A stretch of 64,000 nucleotides of DNA, taken from positions 374,308 to 438,307 of the forward strand of contig NZ_VRLV01000004.1 in NCBI RefSeq assembly GCF_009760925.1, in the 5' to 3' direction. A model generated the notes under the pieces. The model made no database searches. It was not told where the DNA came from and was given only the letters and a program-made list of their open reading frames with translations. Every line of letters starts with the position of its first letter. Within the stretch, counting starts at the first letter, position 1. Below, one piece after another: positions 23,718-32,394 of the stretch. Both the position numbers and the translations under genes were made by a program. Source of the stretch: Nonomuraea typhae (lineage in GTDB: Bacteria; Actinomycetota; Actinomycetes; Streptosporangiales; Streptosporangiaceae).

Positions 23718-26351
23718 GTGGCCAAGTTCGTTTACGATTTCACCGAGGGCAACAGGGACCTCAAGGACCTGCTCGGCGGCAAGGGAGCCAACCTCGCCGA
23801 GATGACCAACCTCGGGCTGCCGGTTCCCCCCGGGTTCACGATCACGACCGAGGCGTGCCGCCACTACCTGGCGGAAGGCTCCGTCCCCGCGGGGATGGAG
23901 CGCGAGATCGCCGACCACCTGAGCGCGCTCGAAGGCGCGATGGGCAAGAAGCTCGGCCAGGCCGACGACCCGCTGCTCGTCAGCGTGCGCTCGGGCGCCA
24001 AGTTCTCCATGCCCGGCATGATGGAGACCGTCCTCAACATCGGCCTCAACGACGAGTCCGTGTACGGCCTGGCCAAGCAGGCAGGCGGCAACGAGCGCTT
24101 CGCCTGGGACTCCTACCGCCGGCTCATCCAGATGTTCGGCAAGACCGTCCAGGGCATCGACGGCGAGCTGTTCGAGCACGCGCTGGAGGAGCTCAAGCAC
24201 GGCCGCCAGGACACCGACCTCACCGCCCAGGAGCTCCAGAGGCTGGTCGAGACCTACAAGGGCATCGTGCGCGAGCAGACCGGCCACGACTTCCCCGCCG
24301 ACCCGCGCGAGCAGATGCGCCAGGCGGTCATGGCCGTCTTCGACTCCTGGAACGCGCCCCGCGCCGTCCTCTACCGGCGCCAGGAGCGCATCCCCGCCGG
24401 CCTCGGCACCGCGGTCAACATCGTCGCCATGGTCTTCGGCAACCTCGGCGACGACTCCGGCACCGGCGTGGCCTTCACCCGCGACCCCGGCTCGGGCCGC
24501 CAGGGCATCTACGGCGACTACCTGCAGAACGCCCAGGGCGAGGACGTCGTGGCCGGCATCCGCAACACCGTCCCGCTGCAGGACCTCGAGGCCATCGACA
24601 AGAGCTCCTACGACGAGCTGCTGGCCATCATGGAGACCCTGGAGACCCACTACCGGGACCTGTGCGACATCGAGTTCACCATCGAGCGCGGCAAGCTCTG
24701 GATGCTGCAGACCCGCGTCGGCAAGCGCACCGCCGCCGCCGCGTTCCGCATCGCCACCCAGCTCGTCGACCAGGGCCTGATCACCCTCGACGAGGCCGTG
24801 ACCCGGGTCACCGGGGACCAGCTCGCCCAGCTGATGTTCCCCCGCTTCGCCAAGGACGGCGACCGCAAGAAGATCACCAAGGGCATGAACGCCTCGCCCG
24901 GCGCCGCCGTCGGCAAGGCCGTCTTCACCTCCGAGCGCGCGGTCGAGCTGGCCGGGCAGGGTGAGGACGTCATCCTCGTGCGCCGCGAGACCAACCCCGA
25001 CGACCTGGCCGGGATGATCGCCGCCCGCGGCGTGCTCACCTCGCGCGGAGGCAAGACCTCGCACGCGGCCGTGGTCGCCCGCGGCATGGGCAAGACCTGC
25101 GTCTGCGGCGCGGAGGAACTAGAGGTCTCCGCCTCGGGCAGGCGCTTCACCGCGCCGGGCGGAGTGGAGGTCCGCGAGGGCGAGGTCATCTCGATCGACG
25201 GCAGCACCGGAGAGGTGTTCCTCGGCGAGGTACCGGTCGTCGACTCCGCGGTCGTGGAGTACTTCGAGGGGGCTGTACTGGATGACGAGCTTGTCCGCGC
25301 GGTGGATCGCGTCATGTCCCACGCCGACTCCGTCCGGCGGCTGGGGGTGCGGGCCAACGCCGACAACCCGGAGGACGCGGCCAGGGCCCGCCGCTTCGGG
25401 GCCCAGGGGATCGGGCTGTGCCGTACCGAGCACATGTTCCTGGGCGAGCGCCGTCAGCTCGTCGAGGACCTCGTGCTGGCCACCACGGGTGAGGAACGGC
25501 AGGCCGCGCTGGACGCCCTCGAGCCGCTGCAAAAAGCCGACTTCATCGGGATTTTTCGTGCGATGGAGGGACTGCCGGTCACCATCCGGCTCATCGACCC
25601 GCCCCTGCACGAATTCCTCCCCGACCTCGTCGCCCTCTCCGTCAAGGCCGCCACGGGCGAGGCCACGGAGAAGGACCGCGCGCTCCTGGCCGCGGTCAAG
25701 AGACTGCACGAGCAGAACCCCATGCTCGGCCTGCGCGGCGTACGGCTCGGCCTGGTCATCCCCGGCCTGTTCGCCATGCAGGTGCGGGCCATCGCCGAGG
25801 CGGCCCGCGAGGTGCCCGGCGCCACGCCGGAGATCATGATCCCGCTCGTGGCGGCCGTCCAGGAGCTGGAGGCCGTCCGCGAGGAGGCCGTCCAGATCCT
25901 CGCCGACACCGGCGTCGAGGCACTGGTCGGCACCATGATCGAAACCCCGCGCGCCGCGCTCACCGCCGGGCAGGTCGCCGAGGCCGCCGAGTTCTTCTCC
26001 TTCGGCACCAACGACCTCACCCAGATGACCTGGGGCTTCTCCCGCGACGACGTCGAAGCCGCGTTCTTCTCCCGCTACCTGGAGCTGGGCATCTTCGGCG
26101 TCTCCCCGTTCGAGACCCTCGACCGCGACGGCGTCGGCCGCCTGGTCCGCCTGGCCGCCGAGGAGGGCCGCGCCACCCGGCCCGGACTCAAGCTCGGCAT
26201 CTGCGGCGAGCACGGCGGCGACCCCGACTCCGTGCACTTCTGCCACGAGGCCGGGCTCGACTACGTCTCCTGCTCGCCGTTCCGCATCCCGGTGGCCCGC
26301 CTGGAGGCCGGGCGGGCGGTCCTGGCCCAGAACGACTCCGACACCCGCTGA
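23718..26351 (+). CDS. ppdK: Pyruvate, phosphate dikinase
   Basis: Interconverts pyruvate + ATP + phosphate and phosphoenolpyruvate + AMP + diphosphate. 877 aa, full length. The N-terminal nucleotide-binding domain opens with FVYDFTEGNRDLKDLLGGKGANLAEM. The swivelling phosphohistidine domain has GGKTSHAAVVARGMGKTCVCG with His449. The C-terminal PEP/pyruvate barrel ends with SFGTNDLTQMTWGFSRDD and GICGEHGGDP. The GTG at 23718 with TTGGAG upstream is preferred; another GTG lies one codon before. The palindromic operator 140 bp upstream suggests regulated gluconeogenic or anaplerotic expression. Confidence 0.95.
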   Translation: MAKFVYDFTEGNRDLKDLLGGKGANLAEMTNLGLPVPPGFTITTEACRHYLAEGSVPAGMEREIADHLSALEGAMGKKLGQADDPLLVSVRSGAKFSMPGMMETVLNIGLNDESVYGLAKQAGGNERFAWDSYRRLIQMFGKTVQGIDGELFEHALEELKHGRQDTDLTAQELQRLVETYKGIVREQTGHDFPADPREQMRQAVMAVFDSWNAPRAVLYRRQERIPAGLGTAVNIVAMVFGNLGDDSGTGVAFTRDPGSGRQGIYGDYLQNAQGEDVVAGIRNTVPLQDLEAIDKSSYDELLAIMETLETHYRDLCDIEFTIERGKLWMLQTRVGKRTAAAAFRIATQLVDQGLITLDEAVTRVTGDQLAQLMFPRFAKDGDRKKITKGMNASPGAAVGKAVFTSERAVELAGQGEDVILVRRETNPDDLAGMIAARGVLTSRGGKTSHAAVVARGMGKTCVCGAEELEVSASGRRFTAPGGVEVREGEVISIDGSTGEVFLGEVPVVDSAVVEYFEGAVLDDELVRAVDRVMSHADSVRRLGVRANADNPEDAARARRFGAQGIGLCRTEHMFLGERRQLVEDLVLATTGEERQAALDALEPLQKADFIGIFRAMEGLPVTIRLIDPPLHEFLPDLVALSVKAATGEATEKDRALLAAVKRLHEQNPMLGLRGVRLGLVIPGLFAMQVRAIAEAAREVPGATPEIMIPLVAAVQELEAVREEAVQILADTGVEALVGTMIETPRAALTAGQVAEAAEFFSFGTNDLTQMTWGFSRDDVEAAFFSRYLELGIFGVSPFETLDRDGVGRLVRLAAEEGRATRPGLKLGICGEHGGDPDSVHFCHEAGLDYVSCSPFRIPVARLEAGRAVLAQNDSDTR

Positions 26352-26391
26352 AGGCAGATCCGGGCGGCGCCGCCGCCCGGCCCACGACTGC

Positions 26392-26428
26392 GTCCCCGCC
26401 TGGCGACCACCCCCCATCAGGCGGGGAC
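26392..26428. terminator. Bidirectional terminator between ppdK and the M48 gene
   Basis: An 11-bp perfect stem GTCCCCGCCTG (26392-26402) pairs with 26418-26428 around a 15-nt loop. It overlaps the last codons of the convergent M48 gene and follows ppdK by 40 bp. Confidence 0.7.
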
Positions 26429-27874
26429 GTAATCGCGCTCCACCCCCATCCGATCCAGCCACGCGCGCAGGCCGGGGATCGCCGACGGCTCCGCCGCCAC
26501 CTGGGCCGCGTACCCGTCCACCTCGACCTCCTCGCCGCCGGTGTACAGCAGCCGGGCCGGGCCCGACCACGACAACGTCCAGCGGGCCTGGCCGTGCTCG
26601 ATCAGCAGCGCCTCCAGCGCCTGCCCCAGGACGCCGCCGAGCAGCGTCGGCGACGGCTTCCACCCCAGGTCGCGCAGCTGCCCGGCGAGCTCGTCCTGCC
26701 TGCCCCTGGCGATCGCCTCGAAGGCCGCGTCCACGTACGGCCGGGCCGTACCCATGACCCGTTGCCCCGCGGCGGCCAGGTCGCGCAGCGCCTCGGCGTT
26801 GCGGGTGGCGTACATGCCCTTCTCCACCAGGTCCTCCCACGGCAGGGGCGACCAGCGCGTGCCCCGCCACAGGGCGCGTTCCAGCGCGCGGACCGGCGGG
26901 TCGGGCAGCAGGGCGCGGGCGGGACGCGGGTCCGGATCCGTCCCGGGGTCCGGCAGGGCGGCGATGGCGGCCTGGCGCTCCGCCCAGCTCGGGTGGGAGT
27001 CGTAGGGCGAGGTCTCCTCGGGTTCGGCGACGAGCCCGGCCACCTCCGCCTGCCGTACCGGATCGGCGAGCAGCGCCCGGAAACCGGCGAACACCTCGGC
27101 GGGACGCAGGTCCCCGGCGCCGGACAGGGACAGGTAGCACTCGGCGTACAGATCCCAGGCGGCCCCGGTCTCGCGGGTCTTGCGCAGGGCGGAGGCGGTG
27201 GCCGCCCGGCCGGCCAGGGCGACGGCGAGGGCGTCGGCCTCGTACTCCTGCCTGCGCGAGATCGCCTGGGTCAGGCGCAGGTACATCCTGGCGTAACCGG
27301 AGAAGACCGGCTGCAGGTACGGATGGCTGTCCAGGCCGTCGACCGCGGCCACGAGCCACACGCGGCCCCGGTAGGCGGCCGTGGTCAGGCGGCTGTGGGC
27401 GGCGCTGGTGTGCGCCAGCTCATGGGCGAGCACGGCCCGCAGCTCGGCCGCGTCCAGCGCCTGGACCAGCGGCAGCCCGATGAACAGGGTCCGCCCGACG
27501 ACGCGCAGGCCGGACAGGCGGGTCTCGATCGCCACGGCCGCGGTGGGCTCGGCGAACAGCCGGATCTCGTCCGGGAGCGGGCTGCGCACGCGGGCGGCCA
27601 GTTCCTCGACCTCGCGCCACAGGGCGGGCTGCTCCTCGGGGAGCACCGGCACGCTCGGCGGCTCCACGCCCTGCACCCGGTGCACGATCAGCAGCGCCCG
27701 CAGCAGCGCCGCGGTGGCGAACGTGGCCAGGGTGGCGAACTCCAGCCCGGGTAGCCGGAACGTGGAGATCGCGTAAACGTCCAGGAAGATCGTCCCCACC
27801 ACGAGGGCGGCGACCAGAAGGTAGAAACCAACCAACAGGGTCAAGGCCGACACGGCGCGTAGGGCGATGGTCAC
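26417..27874 (-). CDS. M48-family membrane metalloprotease
   Basis: About 485 aa. Two N-terminal membrane helices (within residues 1-70) precede a zinc-protease domain with HEXXH (VLAHELAHTSAAH, near residue 150) and the downstream Glu motif YEADALAVALAG. This is the M48 (Ste24/HtpX-like) arrangement. The long Pro-rich C-terminal half has no recognised domain. The GTG at 27874 is preferred because a GGAG lies 10 bp upstream; an in-frame start at 27925 would overlap the divergent dgt promoter. Role probably in membrane-protein quality control. Confidence 0.82.
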   Translation of the reverse strand: MTIALRAVSALTLLVGFYLLVAALVVGTIFLDVYAISTFRLPGLEFATLATFATAALLRALLIVHRVQGVEPPSVPVLPEEQPALWREVEELAARVRSPLPDEIRLFAEPTAAVAIETRLSGLRVVGRTLFIGLPLVQALDAAELRAVLAHELAHTSAAHSRLTTAAYRGRVWLVAAVDGLDSHPYLQPVFSGYARMYLRLTQAISRRQEYEADALAVALAGRAATASALRKTRETGAAWDLYAECYLSLSGAGDLRPAEVFAGFRALLADPVRQAEVAGLVAEPEETSPYDSHPSWAERQAAIAALPDPGTDPDPRPARALLPDPPVRALERALWRGTRWSPLPWEDLVEKGMYATRNAEALRDLAAAGQRVMGTARPYVDAAFEAIARGRQDELAGQLRDLGWKPSPTLLGGVLGQALEALLIEHGQARWTLSWSGPARLLYTGGEEVEVDGYAAQVAAEPSAIPGLRAWLDRMGVERDYVPA

Positions 27875-27932
27875 GGGGGCAGTACTCCAGCACAGGAGGG
27901 GTTGGGTGGACAGTAGTAGACTCACCGGTCCT

Positions 27933-29153
27933 ATGTCCCGCTATGACCAGCATGATCAGGAAAGGTGGGTGCCGGAACCGCCCGGCAACCCCGAGCGCAG
28001 CGCGTTCGAGCGGGACCGTGCCCGCGTGCTGCACAGCGCCGCCCTGCGCCGCCTGGCGGCCAAGACCCAGGTCGTCGGCCCGGGCGAGACGCTGGCCGTC
28101 GGCCAGCACATCCCGCGCACCCGGCTGACGCACTCGCTGGAGTGCGCCCAGGTCGGCCGCGAGATGGGCGCCACCCTGGGCGTGGACCCCGACCTCGTGG
28201 AGACCGCCTGCCTGGCCCACGACCTCGGCCACCCGCCGTTCGGGCACAACGGCGAGGTCGCGCTCAACGCCCTCGCCGGCACCTGCGGCGGCTTCGAGGG
28301 CAACGCCCAGAGCCTGCGCCTGCTGACCCGCCTGGAGGCGAAGGTCCTGACCGGCGAGGGCGGCAGCGCCGGGCTCAACCTCACCAGGGCCGCCCTGGAC
28401 GCCTCCATCAAATACCCCTGGACCTGCGAGAAGTCGCCGAAGTTCGGCGTCTACGAGGACGACCTGCCGGTCTTCGCCTGGATCCGCGACGGCGCCCCGG
28501 CGGGCCGGGTCAGCTTCGAAGCCCAGATCATGGACTGGGCCGACGACGTCGCCTACTCCGTCCACGACCTGGAGGACGCCCTCCACGCCGGATACGTGAC
28601 CCCGGAGGCGCTCCAGTCGCCGGGCGAACGCCGCCAGGTCTGCGAGCTCACGCGCGCCTGGTACGCCCGCGACGCCGACCCCGGCCAGCTCGAAGAGGTC
28701 TTCACCAAACTCATCGCCGACCCGCTCTGGCCGCGCACCTTCGCCGCCACGCTCGCCGACCTGGCCGGCCTCAAAGCCCTCACCAGCGGCCTCATCGGCC
28801 GCTTCTGCCGCTCCGCCCAGAGCGCCACCATCGGCGCGTACGGCCCGCGGCACCGCGCCGACCTCGTCGTGCCCGAGGACACCCGGCTCGAATGCGCGCT
28901 CCTCAAGGGCGTCACCGCCCGCTACGTGATGACCCGCGACGACCACCACGCCAACCAGGCCAGGCAGCGCGAGCTCATCACCGAACTGGCCTCCCTGATC
29001 ACGCTCGGCGCCCCCCGCACCCTGGAACCCGCCTTCCGTCCCGCCTACCTGCGTGCGGGCGACGACGCGGGCCGCGTGCGGGTCGTCATCGACCAGATCG
29101 CCTCGCTCACCGACACTTCAGCCGTCGCATGGCACAAGCGACTTTCCGGATGA
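27933..29153 (+). CDS. dgt: Deoxyguanosinetriphosphate triphosphohydrolase-like protein
   Basis: HD-domain dNTP triphosphohydrolase, 406 aa. Metal-binding residues appear as RTRLTHSLEC (His), ACLAHDLGHPPFGHNGE (HD plus His) and a later Asp in MDWADDVAYSVHDLEDA. The N-terminal RSAFERDRARVLHSAALRRLAAKTQV is diagnostic. ATG at 27933. It degrades dNTPs and may influence replication fidelity. In actinobacteria dgt commonly neighbours dnaG; here dnaG lies 8 kb further right. Confidence 0.93.
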   Translation: MSRYDQHDQERWVPEPPGNPERSAFERDRARVLHSAALRRLAAKTQVVGPGETLAVGQHIPRTRLTHSLECAQVGREMGATLGVDPDLVETACLAHDLGHPPFGHNGEVALNALAGTCGGFEGNAQSLRLLTRLEAKVLTGEGGSAGLNLTRAALDASIKYPWTCEKSPKFGVYEDDLPVFAWIRDGAPAGRVSFEAQIMDWADDVAYSVHDLEDALHAGYVTPEALQSPGERRQVCELTRAWYARDADPGQLEEVFTKLIADPLWPRTFAATLADLAGLKALTSGLIGRFCRSAQSATIGAYGPRHRADLVVPEDTRLECALLKGVTARYVMTRDDHHANQARQRELITELASLITLGAPRTLEPAFRPAYLRAGDDAGRVRVVIDQIASLTDTSAVAWHKRLSG

Positions 29154-29177
29154 CCCGAGGGGGCGGATACTGCCCCC

Positions 29178-30344
29178 ATGGCCACATTTGTGATCGTCGG
29201 TGCCGGGCTCGCAGGAGCCAAGGCGGCACAGACGCTGCGCGATGAGGGCTTCGACGGCGAGATCGTCCTCATCGGCGCGGAGAGCGAACGGCCCTACGAA
29301 AGGCCGCCCCTGTCCAAGGGCTACCTTCAGGGCAAAAGCGAACGCGAGAAAATCTTCGTCCACACCGCCGACTGGTACGCGGAACACGATATCGATCTGC
29401 GTCTGGGACTCCGGGCAACCCGGCTCGACCTCGACAGCCACACCGTCCGACTGTCCGACGGCTCGCGGCAGCCGTACCAGAAACTGCTCATCGCCACCGG
29501 ATCCAGTCCCAGACGCCTGCCCGGGCCCGCGCGCTACCTGCGCACCGTGCAGGACAGCGAGGCGCTCAAAGAGCGCTTCGCCCAGGGCGGCCGGGTCATC
29601 GTCGTCGGCGCCGGCTGGATCGGCCTCGAGACCGCCGCCGCGGCCCGGACAGCCGGCTGCACGGTCACCGTCGTCGAGCCCGAGCCCACGCCTCTGCACC
29701 GCGTCCTCGGCCGTGAGCTCGGCGAGATCTTCGCCGGCGTGCACCGCCGCAACGGAGTCGAGCTGCGCCTCGGCACCACCGTCGCGGAGATCACGCAGAC
29801 CGGGGTACGGCTCAGCAGCGGCGAACGCCTCGAAGCCGACCTCGTCGTCGTCGGCATCGGCGCCGCCCCGGACACCGGCCTGGCCGTGGAAGCCGGGCTG
29901 GACGTGTCCGACGGCATCCTGACCGACGCGGCCCTGCGCACCTCCGACCCGGACGTCTACGCCGCCGGCGACGTCGCCGAGTCCTTCAACCCGCTGTACG
30001 GCCGGCGCCTTCGCGTCGAACACTGGGCCAACGCCCTCAACGGCGGGCCCGCGGCGGCCAGATCCATGCTCGGGCAGGAGGTGGTCTACGACCGCGTGCC
30101 GTACTTCTTCACCGACCAGTTCGAGCTCGGCATGGAGTTCTCCGGCGACGTCGAGGGCTACGACGAGGTCGTCTTCCGCGGCAGCGTGGACGACCTGGAG
30201 TTCGTCGCGTACTGGCTGCGCGACAACATCGTGGTCGCCGGGATGAACGTCAACGTCTGGGGTGACGTGGTCGGCGAGATCCAGGAGCTCATCCGCTCCG
30301 GCGTCAAAGTCGAGTCGCGGGAGTTGTCGTCGGGTCACCGATGA
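29178..30344 (+). CDS. FAD-dependent ferredoxin/rubredoxin reductase-like protein
   Basis: 388-aa flavoprotein. FAD-binding GxGxxG (VGAGLAGAKAAQTL) is at the N-terminus, ERPYERPPLSKGYL is typical of ferredoxin reductases of oxygenase systems, and the NAD(P)-binding motif VVGAGWIGLETAAAA is near residue 140. The second FAD motif is DPDVYAAGDVAE. It could supply electrons, through a ferredoxin, to the P450 located 5.4 kb away, though no ferredoxin gene is nearby. Starts 24 bp after dgt. Its 3' end overlaps the convergent M23 gene by 41 bp. Confidence 0.9.
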   Translation: MATFVIVGAGLAGAKAAQTLRDEGFDGEIVLIGAESERPYERPPLSKGYLQGKSEREKIFVHTADWYAEHDIDLRLGLRATRLDLDSHTVRLSDGSRQPYQKLLIATGSSPRRLPGPARYLRTVQDSEALKERFAQGGRVIVVGAGWIGLETAAAARTAGCTVTVVEPEPTPLHRVLGRELGEIFAGVHRRNGVELRLGTTVAEITQTGVRLSSGERLEADLVVVGIGAAPDTGLAVEAGLDVSDGILTDAALRTSDPDVYAAGDVAESFNPLYGRRLRVEHWANALNGGPAAARSMLGQEVVYDRVPYFFTDQFELGMEFSGDVEGYDEVVFRGSVDDLEFVAYWLRDNIVVAGMNVNVWGDVVGEIQELIRSGVKVESRELSSGHR

Positions 30345-31173
30345 TCACCGGCGGCTCCTCGTCCTCCTTCGGCTTCTTGTCGTCGTTGGTCGGCTGAGGA
30401 GCCGCCCTGTCCTTGCACTGCACCCGGCAGGGCGGCGTCTCGCCCAGCCGCTTGCGCAGGTCGAAGGTGGCGTCGCGGGGGGAGTAGGTCTTGTTGCCGG
30501 TCGCCCACGCGTCCAGGTAGTCCCAGGGCTCGACCATGCCGCGCCGTACCCACCAATAGGCCGGGCCGGTCTTCCAGGAGATGGCGAAGTAGAGGTTGGC
30601 CCCGGTGTCGCGGGCGTTGCCCGACTTGCCGACCCGGCCGAGGACCTGACCGGCCTTGACCTTCACGCCGGGCGCGAGGCCCTCGGCGACGCTGTCCAGG
30701 TGCCCGCCGAGGTACCGGACGCCGTCGTCGCCGATGATCGTGACGAACCTGCCCTCGCGGTCGGCGCCCTTGTCGGTGGAGGGGCGCCAGCGGTTCTTGG
30801 CGTTGACCTCGTCCACGACGCCGCCGATCGGGGCCACGAACGCGCAGCCCTGGGCGGCCCAGACGGTCGTCTTGGGCAGCATGAGCAGGCGCCGCTGGTA
30901 GGTCGTCTTGCAGTCCTTGACCGGGAAGACGTACTCGTACTTGGACAGCTTGGGCGGCGGCACCTTGACCGGCGCCTCGGCCTGCGGCCGCGACTGCGAC
31001 TCCAGGGGCGGGATGGTCCCGGTGACCTCCGGCACGGCCGACGGCCGGACCGTCGCCGGGGCACTGGCACTGACCCCGGCCACCCCGGTGCCCTGCGCGC
31101 AACCGGCCACGGCCAGCAGCGCGCCAGCCACGGCCGCCCAGCCGTTCAACCGTCCGAAATGCCCCGATCGCAT
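30304..31173 (-). CDS. M23-like (LytM fold) lipoprotein lacking catalytic histidines
   Basis: 289 aa. A lipoprotein-like signal (WAAVAGALLAVAGC) is followed by a Pro-rich linker and a LytM/M23-like barrel: GGHLDSVAEGLAPGVKVKAGQVLGRVGKSGNARDTG. The usual zinc residues are missing: the expected HxGxD region reads APIGGVVDE and the terminal HxH reads NLYFAI. It is therefore probably a non-catalytic relative, like regulators that bind murein hydrolases. The ATG at 31173 has GGAGATC directly upstream. Divergent from the ABC transporter operon. Confidence 0.78.
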   Translation of the reverse strand: MRSGHFGRLNGWAAVAGALLAVAGCAQGTGVAGVSASAPATVRPSAVPEVTGTIPPLESQSRPQAEAPVKVPPPKLSKYEYVFPVKDCKTTYQRRLLMLPKTTVWAAQGCAFVAPIGGVVDEVNAKNRWRPSTDKGADREGRFVTIIGDDGVRYLGGHLDSVAEGLAPGVKVKAGQVLGRVGKSGNARDTGANLYFAISWKTGPAYWWVRRGMVEPWDYLDAWATGNKTYSPRDATFDLRKRLGETPPCRVQCKDRAAPQPTNDDKKPKEDEEPPVIIGDPTTTPATRL

Positions 31174-31281
31174 GATCTCCACCCGTGTCACCGTATCCAA
31201 CGACAACCGTTCCCTTTGTAGCCGACCGGGAGTTCCCGCATCATCCGTTTACGGAAAGGGCTCCCTGGCGCTCACGCCGCG

Positions 31282-31312
31282 TTGACCTTGCTTGCGGGCC
31301 GCCCTTTATGAT
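31282..31312 (+). promoter_or_regulatory. Putative promoter of the CUT2 ABC operon
   Basis: TTGACC (31282-31287) and TATGAT (31307-31312, spacer 19 bp; TTATGA one base earlier gives 18 bp) lie 68 bp before the transporter start. The gap 31174-31380 shows nothing else clear. Confidence 0.4.
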
Positions 31313-31380
31313 CAGAGCCTCTCGTCAACTCGCAGTACCCCGCACGTCCACTCTGCCCCCTGGCCGTGAAGGAGACCCAG

Positions 31381-32394
31381 ATGGTGGCACGAACAGCCGG
31401 GCTGCTCGCCCTCGCCGCCTTACTCCTGGCGGGCTGCGTCAACCCGCAAACCGGTGCGCAGGCCACACAGCAGGCCACGCCGGGCGCGAGCCCGGGCGGG
31501 CAGAAACGCATCGCGTTCTTCGGCTTCGCCAAGGCCAACTCGTTCACCGCGGCCACCTTCGCCGGCGTCGAGGAACACGCCAGGGCACGCGGCGCCACCG
31601 CGGAGTTCTTCGACCCGAACTTCGACGCGCAGGCCCAGGTCAGGCAGATCCAGGACGCGGTCACCAGCAAACGCTTCACCGTCTTCGTCGTCCAGGCCAA
31701 CGACGGCGCGGCGGTCGTCCCGGCCATCGAGGCGGCCGTGCGCGCCGGCATCACGGTCGTCGTGCAGTTCACCCCCGTCGGCACCCGGTACGACACCGGA
31801 GCGCCGCAGGTCGACGGCACCATTACCCTCGTGGACGTGCCGGTGGCCAACGGCGCCGCCCTGGGCACGCTGGCCGTGGAAGCCTGCCGGAGCAGGAAAC
31901 TCGACCCCTGCCAGGTGGCCTACCTGGAGGGCCTCAAGGCGCTGCCCCTGGACAACGCCCGGACGAACGCCGCCGTCGAGACGCTCGAGAAGAGCCCGGA
32001 GGTCAAGCTCGCCGCACAGGTCGAAGGCGGCTACACCCAGGACAGCGGGCGCAAGGCCATGCAGGACGTCCTCCAGCGCGAGCCGGGCGTCGACGTCGTC
32101 ATCGGCTCCTCCCAGGCCATCGCCGGGGCCGAGGCCGTGGCCAAGGGCAAGCCGATCCTGTACATCGCCAACGGCGGCTCGCGCCAGGTGGTCAAGGCCG
32201 TCCAGGAGGGACGCTGGTACGCCGCCTACTACCTGCCCGTGCGCACGCTCGGAGCCAAGGCGGCCGAACTGGGGCTCGACAAGGCCGAAGGCAAGCAGGT
32301 TCCCACCGCCACCACCATGACCGACCTCGCGCCGGGGCGCGGGATGGGAACCAAGGAGACGCTGGCCGGGGTCACGGGCGAATACGACGAATGA
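31381..32394 (+). CDS. Sugar ABC transporter substrate-binding lipoprotein (RbsB-like)
   Basis: 337 aa. Lipoprotein signal with lipobox LLAGC (Cys19), then a type I periplasmic-binding fold: IAFFGFAKANSFTAATFAGVEEHARARG, QIQDAVTSKRFTVFVVQANDG and PGVDVVIGSSQAIAGAEAVAKG. The organisation with an RbsA-like ATPase and an RbsC-like permease makes it a CUT2 transporter receptor for a monosaccharide or similar. The sugar cannot be read from the sequence. The ATG at 31381 is chosen because GAAGGAG ends six bases before it. Confidence 0.87.
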   Translation: MVARTAGLLALAALLLAGCVNPQTGAQATQQATPGASPGGQKRIAFFGFAKANSFTAATFAGVEEHARARGATAEFFDPNFDAQAQVRQIQDAVTSKRFTVFVVQANDGAAVVPAIEAAVRAGITVVVQFTPVGTRYDTGAPQVDGTITLVDVPVANGAALGTLAVEACRSRKLDPCQVAYLEGLKALPLDNARTNAAVETLEKSPEVKLAAQVEGGYTQDSGRKAMQDVLQREPGVDVVIGSSQAIAGAEAVAKGKPILYIANGGSRQVVKAVQEGRWYAAYYLPVRTLGAKAAELGLDKAEGKQVPTATTMTDLAPGRGMGTKETLAGVTGEYDE

